A stretch of DNA of 64,000 nucleotides, from positions 310,001 through 374,000 of the forward strand of contig NZ_WNKW01000006.1 in the NCBI RefSeq assembly GCF_009720775.1. Reading direction: 5' to 3'. The position numbers were made by a program, and so were the translations under genes. Shown here one piece after another: positions 27,837 to 40,022 of this stretch; the stretch's first letter is position 1, and every line of letters begins with the position of its first letter. Source of the DNA: Pseudoduganella danionis (GTDB lineage Bacteria > Pseudomonadota > Gammaproteobacteria > Burkholderiales > Burkholderiaceae_D). Under the pieces are notes generated by a model, which saw only the letters and a program-made list of their open reading frames with translations, had not been told where the DNA came from and did not search any database.

Positions 27837-28514
27837 TTACTTCAAGCCGGCGACGTAGTCAGCCACGGCTTTCATTTCGTCTTCCGTCATGCGCTTGGCG
27901 ATGGTGGTCATCTGCGGGCTGTTTTTACGGCCATCAGCCTTGAACAGACCCAGCTGGGCTACCGTGTAGTCCTGATGCTGGCCAGCCAGCCGTGGGTATT
28001 GCACAGGGATGCCGGCACCGGTGGCGCCGTGGCAGCTGGCGCAGGCTGGCACGTTCTTCTCGGCGATACCGCCGCGATAGATCTTCTTGCCGATTTCTAC
28101 CGTGTCCTTGTTCTTGGCGGCGTTAGGCTTGGAAGCCTGGGCTGCCAGATAGGTGGCGATGTCCAGCTTTTCCTGATCGGTCAGCATTTTGGCGTAGGTG
28201 GTCATCACCGGCTGGTTACGCTCAGGGGTGGTGAAGTTCACCAACTGCTTGTTCAGGTAGCCGGCGCTCTGGCCTGCCAGTTTAGGATTGACCGTGATGG
28301 TCGAGTTGCCGCCTTCACCGTGGCACGATACGCAGGCTGGCAGACCGCGGCCAGCGTCGCCGCTACCGAACAGGGTGCTACCTTTGGCGGCATCGCCCTT
28401 CAGTGCCGCAGGTTCTGCGTGCGCTGGTTTTTTGTCCTCAGCGTGGGCAGTTGCGCTCACAGCCAGTACGGCCACCAGCAGGGATTTTACAAACGGTGAA
28501 AACGCACGATTCAT
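27837..28514 (-). CDS. dihaem cytochrome c4
   Basis: A 225-residue secreted protein: signal peptide to about SATAHA, then two homologous class I cytochrome domains with CVSCHG (about residue 61) and CASCHG (about residue 157). Each has a distal Met ligand candidate (NQPVMTTYAKML; NSPQMTTIAKRM). Cytochrome c4 carries electrons from the bc1 complex to terminal oxidases in the periplasm. It is divergent from engB and upstream of resB/ccsB, which would attach its haems. Confidence 0.95.
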   Translation of the reverse strand: MNRAFSPFVKSLLVAVLAVSATAHAEDKKPAHAEPAALKGDAAKGSTLFGSGDAGRGLPACVSCHGEGGNSTITVNPKLAGQSAGYLNKQLVNFTTPERNQPVMTTYAKMLTDQEKLDIATYLAAQASKPNAAKNKDTVEIGKKIYRGGIAEKNVPACASCHGATGAGIPVQYPRLAGQHQDYTVAQLGLFKADGRKNSPQMTTIAKRMTEDEMKAVADYVAGLK

Positions 28515-28654
28515 TCAGGCACCCTCAAAAAAGTTTGGTCGCAAGCTAGACTAACACCAAGGCCACAGGCTGGGTTAGCGCCGCTTCGTAACTACTCATT
28601 GTACAATAGCTTTCCAGCATATTTGCTCCCTTTTGTTGCATTTCCCCCATTCCC

Positions 28655-29377
28655 ATGTCCAAACTCTGGCAAGCCCGCTTCTTCACGACCGTCAACCAAT
28701 TGCGCGAATTACCCGACACCAAAGTGCCGGAAATCGCCTTTGCGGGTCGCTCCAACGCCGGTAAATCGACCGCCATTAACATCCTGTGCAACCAGAAAGG
28801 TCTGGCCTTCGCATCCAAGACACCGGGCCGCACCCAGCATATTAACTACTTCTCCATCGGTGGCGCCCATGTGGCGCAGCACCGTAAAGACCCCACCATC
28901 GTGGACGAGATCGAGGCCCTGCTGGTCGACCTGCCTGGCTACGGTTATGCCGAGGTTTCCGGCTCGGCAAAATTACACTGGCAACGACTGCTCGGTGACT
29001 ATGTGCAGCGCCGCGAACAATTGGCCGCCTTGATCCTGATCATGGATTCGCGTCGCCCGTTCACGGAACTTGATGTACAGATGCTCGAATGGTTCGCCCC
29101 GACGGGCAAGCCTATCCATTGTATTTTGACCAAGGTTGATAAACTCAACCGTAACGAAATGGTCAATGTGCTGCGTCAGGCCAAGGCCAAACTGGAAAGC
29201 TATGTGGATGAAGATGGTGTAGGTTTCCCGTTCACCGTGCAGCTATTCTCGGCCCTCAAACGGGTCGGCATCGACGAAGCCAATGACAAGATCCTCGAAC
29301 TGGCCGGCCTCAGTGACGACACTGACGCCGATGCAGCGCCCGCTGGCGCCGCAGACGACGCGCCACCAGCCGACTAA
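28655..29377 (+). CDS. engB: ribosome-biogenesis GTPase EngB/YsxC
   Basis: A 240-residue TRAFAC GTPase: G1 GRSNAGKS, G3 DLPGYG, G4 TKVDK and G5 FSALKR. It assists assembly of the large ribosomal subunit. The last ~20 residues are an acidic Asp/Ala/Pro tail ([15 protein letters not shown]) beyond the usual family length. It is divergent from the cytochrome c4 gene and followed by hemB. Confidence 0.96.
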   Translation: MSKLWQARFFTTVNQLRELPDTKVPEIAFAGRSNAGKSTAINILCNQKGLAFASKTPGRTQHINYFSIGGAHVAQHRKDPTIVDEIEALLVDLPGYGYAEVSGSAKLHWQRLLGDYVQRREQLAALILIMDSRRPFTELDVQMLEWFAPTGKPIHCILTKVDKLNRNEMVNVLRQAKAKLESYVDEDGVGFPFTVQLFSALKRVGIDEANDKILELAGLSDDTDADAAPAGAADDAPPAD

Positions 29378-29398
29378 GTTGTAGTTTCCCCTTATTAA

Positions 29399-31389
<1,991 letters not shown>

Positions 31390-31498
31390 AGTGCCAGAGT
31401 CGCGCTGTTTTGGGAACCGGAGCGCAAGCAGACTATACCCGCCATGCTAGCGCTGCTAGCTTACAAGTTCCCCGCCTTGAAGGATGTTACCGTATGTA

Positions 31499-33382
31499 TC
31501 AGCCGGCGTTACAAACTGCCCCATACTGGTGCTGCGGCAGCAATTGCTGAGCCAGCGCCAGCACGCAGCGCTCGGCATCCTGCACCACGCGTGAAACCAG
31601 CCCCGGCCTCGGTAAAGCATGGGTGTAGTAGTGCGCGCCCTCGACGGGAAAGCCCAGCGCCCACAGGCGCGGACAGACCTGCCCTTGCCGATCTAGCAAC
31701 TGGCTGGCGCCATCGATATCCAGCCCGCCCGGGTGAAAATCGCCATTTTGGTAAGGCCGCGCGAGCCCTCGCGCCAGCATATTACGGATGAGTAAGGATG
31801 TTGTCTGGAAGGGAAAAAAGCCCGCCAGCCGTGCCACCACCAGCACATCCGCGCCCTGCCGGACCCAGCCACTGGCCAGCGGCGTGCACAACTGGAAACG
31901 GGCGCTGGCCGCATCCGTCTCGATATGGCAGCCGGGGCCGGCCAGCCACTGCACGATTCCCGCCTCCATCAGCGCCAGCAACTGCTGGTTGCGCCGCAGT
32001 GGCGGGCCGTAGGCCATGCGGTTGATGGCCGGATGGTAGCGTTGCAGGAACTGGCGGTGCGAAGCCGGTGTCAGGCCACCGAATTCCAGCGCCGCCTGCA
32101 AGGTGGCGCGGCAGTCGCGCAACACGTCCAGCGCGGCCTTGCAGGCATTGCCCAGATTGCCTTGCTGGGCTGCCGCCAGATCACGCAACAGCCAATCGTG
32201 TACGTAGTGACGGAACTGTCCCAGCGTGGCAAAGCGGCGCTGCTGCAGCGGGAACAGCCAGCGCATGATCTGGGCCGCATCACCGGCCGTCAGCACAAAG
32301 CGTTGCGGATCGAGCGCATGACCGGCCAGCGTGCTGCGGTACACCCACGCCATTTCCCGCTGCAGCAAAGGCAATACGTCGCGTTCGAAATCGAGCTGTG
32401 GACTGCCGTCGCGCAACTGGGCGCGGGCACGCAGCGCGGCCAGTGCCTGCGGGGTGAAATACTGGGCCGCATGGCGGCCAGCCAGCCCTTTCTGGTTCAG
32501 GCCGCGCGCCGCTGCGGGCAGGCATAGGCGCGAGCACAGCGTCAAACGTGGTTCGGCGCCGGACGGCAGATAGCGCAAGCCTGCACCATGGCTGGTGTTG
32601 TGCGGCAAATAGCGGCCGCCCCGCCCCAGCGTCAGCTCGGCCAGCACATCGTGGGCACATAAGCCCAGTCCCTGTATGGCCACCTGCGTGCCGGCGGCTA
32701 TCCGCTGCAACTGGGTGGCCGGATACAGTTCGCGCACCAGCGCTAACTGTCGATTGCGTGCGCTGTGCTGCCGCACGAAACCTTCCAGTTCTTCCTGCTC
32801 GGGGTCGGGCTGCTGGCGGTCATGTCCCGTGGTGATAAATACGAAGTGGCTGCGCACCACGGCGCCGCTGTCCAGCATGACGGCCCACTGGCCATCAGCC
32901 TGCAGAGTCAGATCGCAGGCACTGGCGCTGTGCTGCTGCAGAATGACGCAAGCGGGCAAGGCTGCGGCCAGTTGGGCATAGGCCCAGCACAGATAGGCGC
33001 CCAGCAAACCGCGCGGCAGATAATCGCCATCGCTGATGCTGCTGCCAGCAACATGGCCACTGTCACAGTGCGTGGCATAGCCGCCGTCCTCGTAGCGGCG
33101 ATAGCCTTGCTGGCGTGCCCATTCCGTCAGGCTGGGCGTTGGGCAGATAGTGGAGTAGCGCACACTGCCATGCAGCGGAAACAGCGTGACCTGACTGGCC
33201 AGCGTATTGATTAGCAGATGGCGCGATTGTTCGGGGTCGTGCACGCCGGCGCCGCACGGGCCCGGCTCTATCACCGTGATGTCGAGCGCCAGCCCCGTAT
33301 GGCCGCACAGCGCCGCGAGCCGTTCCAGCACACTCAGGCCGCGTGGCCCCATGCCGATGATGGCGACACTATAGCGCTGCAT
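31499..33382 (-). CDS. FAD/NAD(P)-binding protein (NAD_binding_9-like)
   Basis: A 627-residue protein opening with the dinucleotide fold VAIIGMGPRGLSVLERL, then HLLINTLASQVTLFP, HFVFITTGHDRQQ and a second nucleotide site VAIQGLGLCAHDVLAELT. This is the layout of FAD-NAD(P)-binding proteins often found near peptide or secondary-metabolite genes. No partner gene is adjacent: it lies between the TolA-like gene and the RND pump, all on the minus strand. No signal peptide is visible, so it is probably cytoplasmic. Substrate and reaction are unknown. Confidence 0.75.
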   Translation of the reverse strand: MQRYSVAIIGMGPRGLSVLERLAALCGHTGLALDITVIEPGPCGAGVHDPEQSRHLLINTLASQVTLFPLHGSVRYSTICPTPSLTEWARQQGYRRYEDGGYATHCDSGHVAGSSISDGDYLPRGLLGAYLCWAYAQLAAALPACVILQQHSASACDLTLQADGQWAVMLDSGAVVRSHFVFITTGHDRQQPDPEQEELEGFVRQHSARNRQLALVRELYPATQLQRIAAGTQVAIQGLGLCAHDVLAELTLGRGGRYLPHNTSHGAGLRYLPSGAEPRLTLCSRLCLPAAARGLNQKGLAGRHAAQYFTPQALAALRARAQLRDGSPQLDFERDVLPLLQREMAWVYRSTLAGHALDPQRFVLTAGDAAQIMRWLFPLQQRRFATLGQFRHYVHDWLLRDLAAAQQGNLGNACKAALDVLRDCRATLQAALEFGGLTPASHRQFLQRYHPAINRMAYGPPLRRNQQLLALMEAGIVQWLAGPGCHIETDAASARFQLCTPLASGWVRQGADVLVVARLAGFFPFQTTSLLIRNMLARGLARPYQNGDFHPGGLDIDGASQLLDRQGQVCPRLWALGFPVEGAHYYTHALPRPGLVSRVVQDAERCVLALAQQLLPQHQYGAVCNAG

Positions 33383-33452
33383 GGGCGACCGTCCTTTCTC
33401 ATAGTCACCTTTCCTATGATAAAGAAACCGTCGCCCGGCTAGTTGTCACTGC

Positions 33453-36400
33453 TCAATGCTTGGCCGTACTGACGGCTTTCAATTCGACCGCATGGACTGT
33501 CGGCACAGGTTTGCCGGCCAGCTCCTCGTCGCTCATGGGGCCCGTACCGCTGTATTTGTCGAGGAACAGGTAGATCACGGGCGTGATGTAGAGCGTAATC
33601 ACTTGCGAGAAGATCAGTCCGCCTACGACGGCCAGACCCAGCGGCTGGCGCAGTTCGGCGCCCGCCCCCAGACCCAGCGCGATCGGCAACGCGCCCATCA
33701 GCGCGGCCATGGTGGTCATCATGATCGGGCGGAAGCGCAGGATACAGGCTTCGCGGATCGCATCGGCCGGCGCGCGGCCTTCGTTACGCTGCACGTGCAG
33801 GGCAAAGTCGATCATCATGATGGCGTTCTTCTTGACGATACCGATCAGCATCAGGATACCGATGATGGCGATCATGGTCAGATCCAGATTGAACAGGCGC
33901 AGCGTCAGCAGCGCACCCACGGCGGCCGAAGGCAGACCGGCCAGAATCGTCAGTGGGTGGATATAGCTTTCATACAGCACGCCCAGCAGCACGTAGATCA
34001 CGCCCAGTGCCGCGATGATCAGGATCAGTTGGCTGCCCTGCGAACTCTGGAACACGGCGGCATCGCCGCCATAGTTGGTGATGATGGATGGCGGCAAATG
34101 CATGTCCAGTCCCATCTTGTCGATCTTGGCCGTGGCTTTACCCAGCGGCACATCGGGCGCCAGATTGAAGGACAGCGTGATGGCCTGCAACTGGCCCTGA
34201 TGGTTGACGGCCGTCGGCCCCACCGTGCGCTCCACCGTGGCAAAGCTGGACAGTTGTACCAGCGCGCCCGTCTTGTTGCGCACCGAGATACGGGTCAGCG
34301 CATCATCGAACTGGCGGTCGGAAGTGGCCGCTTCCAGAATCACGTTGTAGCTGGCTGCGGGCGTATAGATGGTCGATACCTGACGCTCGCCGAAGGCCAG
34401 ATACAGCGCCGTGCGGATATCGCCGATGGCCACGCCGAGGTTGTTGGCCTTGTCGCGATCTATCTTCAGCGTAGCCTGCAGGCCGCGGTTCTGCGAATCG
34501 CTGGTGACATCGCGGAAATCGGGATCGGCACGCAGCTGGTCGAGGTATTTCTGCGCCCACTCGTTCAAGGCACCGGGGCTGACCGATTGCAGCGTGTACT
34601 GGTAGCGGCTCTTGGACTGGCGGCCACCAAGCTGCAGATTCTGCACGGGACTCAGGTAGACAGCGATGCCGGGCACAGCCTTGGTGGCCTTGCGCAGACT
34701 ATCGAGTACTTCCGGCATGCTCTTGCGCTCGTTGCGCGGCTTGAGCACGAGGAACATACGGCCACTGTTACCGCCACCGACAAACGAGGTCACATCCTGT
34801 ACGTTGGGATCTTTCTGGATCACGGCAGCGACGCGTTCCTGCAGCTCCTGCAAGGCCGAAGACGAAATATCTTCCGACGCTTCCGTGTTGACGCGGATCT
34901 GGCCCAGATCTTCCTCGGGGAAGAAGCCTTTCGGTATCGTGATGTACAGCGCCGCCGTCAGCGCAAACGTGCCCAGTGCCGCCAAGAGCACGATGTAGCG
35001 GTGGTGCAGCGCCACATCCAGCGTGCGCACATAGCTGTTGCGCAGAGCCGTGAAGCCGGCCTCGAACCAGCGGCCGATAAAGCCGCCCTTGTCGTGCTCG
35101 GGATCAACCGCGTCGGCCGGCAGCAAACGGCTGGCCAGCATAGGCACCAGCATCAGCGACACAGCCGCTGACACCAGCACGGACAGGCCCACCACCACGG
35201 CGAATTCATGGAACATCAGACCGATCACGCCGGGCATGAAGAAGATGGGGATAAACACTGCCACCAGCGACACGGAAATCGAAATAATCGTAAAACCCAT
35301 TTCCTTCGAGCCCACCAGCGCCGCCTGCAAAGGCTTCTTGCCCAGCTCGATGTGGCGCACGATGTTTTCCAGCACCACGATGGCATCGTCCACCACCAGC
35401 CCCACGGCCAGCGTGATGCCGAGCAGCGAAACGTTGTCGAGGCTATAGCCAAACGCATACAGCAGCGCCAGCGCGCCCAGCAGCGAAATCGGCATGGTGA
35501 TGGCCGGAATGAAGGTGGCCGCCGCACGGCGCAGGAACAGGAAGATCACCATCACTACGAGGAAGATGGTCAGTGCCAGCGTCAGGTTCACGTCGTGAAT
35601 CGCTTCGCGGATCGACACGGAACGGTCGTTGACCAGATTGATGTTGATGGAAGCCGGCACCTGATTCTTGAAGCGCGGCAGCAGACGGCGCACGCCATCG
35701 ACCACCTGCACGGTATTCGCATCAGGCTGGCGCATCACCAGCAATACGATGGAGCGCTCGCCGTTGTAGCTACCGGCCGTCTTGACGGACTGGAAGCTGT
35801 CTTCAACCGTCGCCACATCTTTCAGGCGCACGGGCTGGCCGTTGCGCTGGGCAATGATCAGTTCGGCGAATTCGGCCGCCTTCATCAACTGGGCGTTGCC
35901 CTGTATGGTCAGGGTCTGGCTAGGGCCATCGAGGATACCGAGCGGGGTATTCGCGTTGGCCGATTTGATCGCCTGCTGCAATTCGTCGAGCGTCATGTTA
36001 CGCGCGTTCATCAGCTCGGACTTGGCGCGGATACGCACGGCAAAACGCTTCTGGCCGTTCACCGTCACCTGCGCCACGCCAGGCAAGGTGGACAGGCTAG
36101 GCGCGATCAGGTTCTCCGCATAGTCATTGAGTTCCGACAGCGTCAGCGACGGCGAGTTCATGGTCATGAACAGCACGGGCGCATCGGCCGGATTGACCTT
36201 GCGGTAGGACGGCAGATCCGTCATCTCGATCGGCAACTGGCGCTGGGCACGCAGCAGCGCGGCCTGCACATCGATGGCCGCTTCGTTGACGTTGATGCTG
36301 GGGTCGAATTCCAGCGTCAGCGAGGAATTGCCCAGCGTGTTAGTCGAAGTAATCACCGACAGACCGGCGATGGTGGAGAACTGCTTCTCCAACGGCAACG

Positions 36401-36590
36401 CCACCGACGATGCCATGGTCTCGGGCGAAGCGCCGGGCAGGTCGGCCGAGACGTTGATGACGGGCGTGTTATAGCTGGGCAGCGCGGCCACAGGGATGTA
36501 GAAGTAGGCCAGTACACCAGCCAGTATCAGGGTCAGCGACAGCAGTACTACCATCACTGGCCGGCGGATACACAACTCGGACAGATTCAT
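33453..36590 (-). CDS. RND (HAE1-type) multidrug efflux pump inner-membrane subunit
   Basis: A 1045-residue RND transporter with an N-terminal helix (VMVVLLSLTLILAGVLAYFYI), two large periplasmic loops and two six-helix blocks. The proton-relay Asp pair is in GLVVDDAIVVLENIVRH (TM4), and GIVKKNAIMMIDFAL is the second-half signature. Sequence style is MdtB/MdtC-like. It exports drugs or other amphiphiles with the adaptor encoded 3 bp upstream and an outer-membrane channel that is not in this window. It is probably controlled by the upstream two-component system. Confidence 0.93.
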   Translation of the reverse strand: MNLSELCIRRPVMVVLLSLTLILAGVLAYFYIPVAALPSYNTPVINVSADLPGASPETMASSVALPLEKQFSTIAGLSVITSTNTLGNSSLTLEFDPSINVNEAAIDVQAALLRAQRQLPIEMTDLPSYRKVNPADAPVLFMTMNSPSLTLSELNDYAENLIAPSLSTLPGVAQVTVNGQKRFAVRIRAKSELMNARNMTLDELQQAIKSANANTPLGILDGPSQTLTIQGNAQLMKAAEFAELIIAQRNGQPVRLKDVATVEDSFQSVKTAGSYNGERSIVLLVMRQPDANTVQVVDGVRRLLPRFKNQVPASININLVNDRSVSIREAIHDVNLTLALTIFLVVMVIFLFLRRAAATFIPAITMPISLLGALALLYAFGYSLDNVSLLGITLAVGLVVDDAIVVLENIVRHIELGKKPLQAALVGSKEMGFTIISISVSLVAVFIPIFFMPGVIGLMFHEFAVVVGLSVLVSAAVSLMLVPMLASRLLPADAVDPEHDKGGFIGRWFEAGFTALRNSYVRTLDVALHHRYIVLLAALGTFALTAALYITIPKGFFPEEDLGQIRVNTEASEDISSSALQELQERVAAVIQKDPNVQDVTSFVGGGNSGRMFLVLKPRNERKSMPEVLDSLRKATKAVPGIAVYLSPVQNLQLGGRQSKSRYQYTLQSVSPGALNEWAQKYLDQLRADPDFRDVTSDSQNRGLQATLKIDRDKANNLGVAIGDIRTALYLAFGERQVSTIYTPAASYNVILEAATSDRQFDDALTRISVRNKTGALVQLSSFATVERTVGPTAVNHQGQLQAITLSFNLAPDVPLGKATAKIDKMGLDMHLPPSIITNYGGDAAVFQSSQGSQLILIIAALGVIYVLLGVLYESYIHPLTILAGLPSAAVGALLTLRLFNLDLTMIAIIGILMLIGIVKKNAIMMIDFALHVQRNEGRAPADAIREACILRFRPIMMTTMAALMGALPIALGLGAGAELRQPLGLAVVGGLIFSQVITLYITPVIYLFLDKYSGTGPMSDEELAGKPVPTVHAVELKAVSTAKH

Positions 36591-36593
36591 TGC

Positions 36594-37790
36594 TTAGCCC
36601 TTCTGCTTGTCGTTGGCCGGCGTGCTGCCAGCGCCACTGGCCGCTGCGCCCGCACTGGCAGCAGCACCGTTGCCGCCAGCGGCTGCGGCGATGCGCACCT
36701 TGCCGCCCGGACGCAGGTTCTGCTTACCATCGACGATGATTTTCTCGCTGCCATCCAGACCGCTGACGGCGGCGCTCTCGCCAAACGCATACAGGCGTTT
36801 GATGTTCACCACCTTGGCCTTCTGCTCGTCATCGACCGTGTAGACAAAGGTGCCGCGCGTGTTGCTGATGATGGCGTTCTGCGGAATTACCATGGCGTCT
36901 TTCAGCACCTGCGCGACCAGCCGCGTGTTGACGTACTGGCCCGGCCACAAACGAGTTTCCTTATTGGCAAACTGGGCTTTCACACGGATCACACCGGCCA
37001 CGGGATCGACCGTGTTATCGATGAAGCTCAGCGCACCGCTGACTTCCTGCACGCCGTCGCCGGTGGTGGCCTTGACGGCCACGCTGCCATCGCGCTGCGC
37101 CTGCAGCAAGGTCGCCAGTGCCGATTCCGGCAGCGTGAACGCCACCGTGATGGGGTCGAGCTGGGTGATCGTGGTCAGCGACGTGGCCACCTGCACCAGA
37201 CTGCCCGGATACACATTGATCGCGCCTACCCGCCCTGCCATCGGTGCGCGTATGCTGTTGTAGCTGGCGTCCACGCTGGTGGAACGGGCCGCTGCCATGT
37301 CGGCGTTGAGCAGCGCACGGGCCGAATCAACCTGGCTCTTGAGCGTATCGATGGCGCTCTGGGCGACGAACTTCTGGGCAAACAGTTCCTGTGCGCGTTT
37401 GTATTGGCGCTCCACATCGGCCAGCGCGGCCTGATCGCGCACCACCTGTGCCTGTGCCTTGTCCACATTGGCACGCGCTGCGCGGTCATCCAGCGTGAAC
37501 ATCAGCTCGCCGGCTTTGACGAACTGGCCTTCCTTGATATGCACGCGCGAGATAGTGCTGGTGATCTGGGCATGCAGGTCCACCGTGCTGATCGGCGTCA
37601 CCGTGCCATTCGCCTGCAGTACCACCGGCACGTCCTGCCGCTTGGCTGCCGTAATCGCGACCGTGGTTGGCCCTTGCTGGCCGGGGCCTGCTGGCTTGGC
37701 AGGCTCGACACTGTGGTGGGTCATGTTCCAGCCGACAGCACCGGCTCCGGCGACTGCAGCGATCAGAATGGCGAGGGAAGATTTTTTCAT
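36594..37790 (-). CDS. RND periplasmic adaptor (membrane fusion protein, MdtA-like)
   Basis: A 398-residue secreted adaptor: N-terminal signal or anchor (SLAILIAAVAGAGAVGW), lipoyl half-motifs (ITSTISRVHIKEGQFVKAGE and IRAPMAGRVGAINVYPGSLV), a coiled-coil hairpin (KAQAQVVRDQAALADVERQYKRAQELF), beta-barrel and membrane-proximal domains. The C-terminus is Ala/Gly-rich low complexity (GGNGAAASAGAAASGAG). It joins the RND pump to an outer-membrane channel. A 109-bp gap with a hairpin (37818-37849) separates it from the kinase gene. Confidence 0.94.
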   Translation of the reverse strand: MKKSSLAILIAAVAGAGAVGWNMTHHSVEPAKPAGPGQQGPTTVAITAAKRQDVPVVLQANGTVTPISTVDLHAQITSTISRVHIKEGQFVKAGELMFTLDDRAARANVDKAQAQVVRDQAALADVERQYKRAQELFAQKFVAQSAIDTLKSQVDSARALLNADMAAARSTSVDASYNSIRAPMAGRVGAINVYPGSLVQVATSLTTITQLDPITVAFTLPESALATLLQAQRDGSVAVKATTGDGVQEVSGALSFIDNTVDPVAGVIRVKAQFANKETRLWPGQYVNTRLVAQVLKDAMVIPQNAIISNTRGTFVYTVDDEQKAKVVNIKRLYAFGESAAVSGLDGSEKIIVDGKQNLRPGGKVRIAAAAGGNGAAASAGAAASGAGSTPANDKQKG

Positions 37791-37817
37791 TGTTCGATAA
37801 GTTTTTCGGTCGGAACA

Positions 37818-37849
37818 GTGGCCGCTGAAGCTATCGCTTCCACGGCCAC
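37818..37849. other. hairpin between kinase and RND adaptor genes
   Basis: GTGGCCG pairs with CGGCCAC, and GAAGC with GCTTC inside, around a TATC loop. No T run follows on either strand, so it is not a standard terminator. It could be an mRNA stability or processing element between the regulator and pump genes. Confidence 0.45.
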
Positions 37850-37899
37850 CTTTGCAGGGCGAAACATTGTCGCACAGTATGGTTGACTGACCGTCGAGA

Positions 37900-39255
37900 T
37901 CAACGGCCAGCGTAGTATTCAGGTACCACCAGCGTCACTTCGAGGCCGCCTTCGGCATGGTTGGCCAGCACCACGCTGCCGCCATGCTGCTCGGCGATAT
38001 TGCGGGCGATGGTCAGGCCCAGCCCCGTGCCGCCGGAAGCGCGCGAGCGCGAGCTTTCCACCCGGTAGAACGGTTCGAACACGCGGGCCATCTGGTCCTG
38101 ATCGATGCCGGGGCCGCCGTCGCGGATGCGGATGCGCGCCGCGCCGACCAGCCGCTCCACCGACACATGGGCGTAGTGGCCGTATTTGACGGCGTTGTCG
38201 ATCAGATTCATCAGGCAGCGCCGGATCGCCAGCGGACGCCCCATCAGCGCCATCGCAGCACGGCCGCGCAGTTCCACCGACTGGCCCACATCGGTGGCGT
38301 CGCTGCACACGCTGTCGAGCAGCGCATCGAGGTCGAGCGCCTGCATGGTTTCCGTCGAGTCCATGCTGCGCGCCAGATCCAGCCCTTCTTTCACCATCTG
38401 CTGCATGGCGGACAGGTCATCGATCAAGCGCTGCTGCAATTCCTCGTCATGGACTTTTTCCAGCCGCAGACGCATGCGCGTGAGCGGCGTCTGCAGATCG
38501 TGGGTAATCGCAGCCAGCATTTCCGTGCGCTGCTGGATGTGCTGGCGGATGCGCGCCTGCATGGCGTTGAAGGCGGCACTGGCCTGACGGATTTCGGCCG
38601 CACCGCTGAGTACCACGGGCGGGTGATTGATGTCGTTGCCGAGGTCTTTGGCGGCCTGCGCCAGCGTGCGCAGCGGGCGTACCGTCATGCGCGTAACCAG
38701 ATAGGCCAGACCGGCAATGCTGAGCAGGAAGGGCAGCATGGCCAGCCACTCGCTGTGCTGGGCCGGTGGCGGCGAGCGCGGTGGCAACACGGACAGCTTC
38801 ATGATTTCGCCATCCGTCAGTTGCACCGTCATGGTTTCGCAAGTGCCCTTCCACTGAGTCGGCGCGAAGAAATCGCGGCCTTTACGGGGCTCATCGCACT
38901 CCAACGGGCGTTCAGCCAGCGGCCCCAGCGAAATGGTGGGCCCGACACGTTGCTGCAGCAGCGCGGAAAAGTCACTAGGCGGCAGCGCCTTGGCCATGGC
39001 CAGATCAGTCCGCTCGAGCTTGACAGTGCCGCGGCCGGCCACACGCAGATAGGTGGGGCGCGAAGCAGCAGGCAGCACATCGGCCGTGGTGATCAACTGC
39101 TCGGCCCGTTCCAGTGCATGGAAGTCGCGGTAGCGTTCGATGGCACGCGTGCGTTCGCCCACGGCCAGCCACTGGGTCAGCGCCGCCGAGGCGACGATAC
39201 CGAGCAACAGGACGAGGAACACGCGGCCCGTCATGGATCCGAGAAAAGCTCTCAC
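37900..39255 (-). CDS. EnvZ-type sensor histidine kinase
   Basis: A 451-residue kinase from GTG 39255, which overlaps the regulator stop; an ATG at 39234 is an alternative. Helices at residues 10-28 (VFLVLLLGIVASAALTQWL) and about 165-182 flank a periplasmic sensor with two cysteines (LECDEPRKG; GTCETM). A HAMP domain follows, the H-box is AAITHDLQTPLTRMR (His phosphoacceptor), the N-box LMNLIDNAVKYG, G1 RDGGPGID and G2 GGTGLGLTIA. It phosphorylates the OmpR-type regulator encoded upstream. Confidence 0.93.
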   Translation of the reverse strand: MRAFLGSMTGRVFLVLLLGIVASAALTQWLAVGERTRAIERYRDFHALERAEQLITTADVLPAASRPTYLRVAGRGTVKLERTDLAMAKALPPSDFSALLQQRVGPTISLGPLAERPLECDEPRKGRDFFAPTQWKGTCETMTVQLTDGEIMKLSVLPPRSPPPAQHSEWLAMLPFLLSIAGLAYLVTRMTVRPLRTLAQAAKDLGNDINHPPVVLSGAAEIRQASAAFNAMQARIRQHIQQRTEMLAAITHDLQTPLTRMRLRLEKVHDEELQQRLIDDLSAMQQMVKEGLDLARSMDSTETMQALDLDALLDSVCSDATDVGQSVELRGRAAMALMGRPLAIRRCLMNLIDNAVKYGHYAHVSVERLVGAARIRIRDGGPGIDQDQMARVFEPFYRVESSRSRASGGTGLGLTIARNIAEQHGGSVVLANHAEGGLEVTLVVPEYYAGR

Positions 39256-39980
39256 GCGTGTGGCTCCATGGTGACCTGCCCTGCCAGCACATAGCCGCCG
39301 TTACGCACGGTCTTGATGATCTGCGGCAGGCGTGCATCTTCGCCGAGTTTCTGGCGCAGACGGCTGATCTGGATATCGATAGAACGGTCGAACGGGTCGG
39401 CATCGCGGCCCTGCGTCAGGTTCAGCAACTGGTCGCGGTTGAGCACGCGGTTAGGGTGCTCGAGGAAGACTTTGAGCAGGCGGAACTCTGCGCCCGACAG
39501 CATGATGACGATGCCGTCCGGATTGAGCAGATGGCGTGCCGTCAGGTCCAGCGTCCAGCCCGAGAAGCGCAGCAAATGGGCTTTGTCGGCCGCGCCGCCG
39601 CTAGGCATGGCGTTACTGCGTCGCAGCACGCTGCGGATACGGGCCAGCAGTTCGCGCGGCTCGAACGGTTTGGGCAGGTAATCGTCGGCGCCCATTTCCA
39701 GCCCGAGGATGCGGTCGAGCGGTTCGTTACGCGCGGTCAGCATGATGACGGGCAGAGTAGACTGGGCGCGCAGCTTGCGGCACAGGGTCAGGCCATCGTC
39801 GCCGGGCAGGTTAAGGTCCAGCACCACTAGATCGGGGCGGGCGTCTTCCAGCAGCTTCCACATGGCCAGACCATCGGCGGCGGCCAGCGCGCGGTAGCCG
39901 TTCGATTCCAGATAATCGGCCAGCAGGGAGCGGATGTCGCGATCGTCGTCGACGATCAAGATAGTAGATGTGGGTTCCAT
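39252..39980 (-). CDS. OmpR-family response regulator
   Basis: A 242-residue regulator. The receiver has the acidic pocket (IVDDDRD), the phosphoacceptor Asp in LVVLDLNLPG (about residue 55) and the conserved Lys in DYLPKPFEP. The C-terminal winged helix ends in FDRSIDIQISRLRQKLGED and IKTVRNGGYVLAG. It is first in the minus-strand regulator-kinase-pump cluster and divergent from the Spy-like gene, with TTGTAT repeats between them. Confidence 0.95.
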   Translation of the reverse strand: MEPTSTILIVDDDRDIRSLLADYLESNGYRALAAADGLAMWKLLEDARPDLVVLDLNLPGDDGLTLCRKLRAQSTLPVIMLTARNEPLDRILGLEMGADDYLPKPFEPRELLARIRSVLRRSNAMPSGGAADKAHLLRFSGWTLDLTARHLLNPDGIVIMLSGAEFRLLKVFLEHPNRVLNRDQLLNLTQGRDADPFDRSIDIQISRLRQKLGEDARLPQIIKTVRNGGYVLAGQVTMEPHA

Positions 39981-40022
39981 GCGCCCATTATCCCCAGTTC
40001 ACCTAGCTGTGGGCAATCGCCA

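Noticed and set aside
35208-37886. 892-codon plus-strand frame opposite the RND pump and adaptor
   Set aside because: It spans two real genes and their junction on the other strand, and its product is low-complexity His/Arg/Gln.
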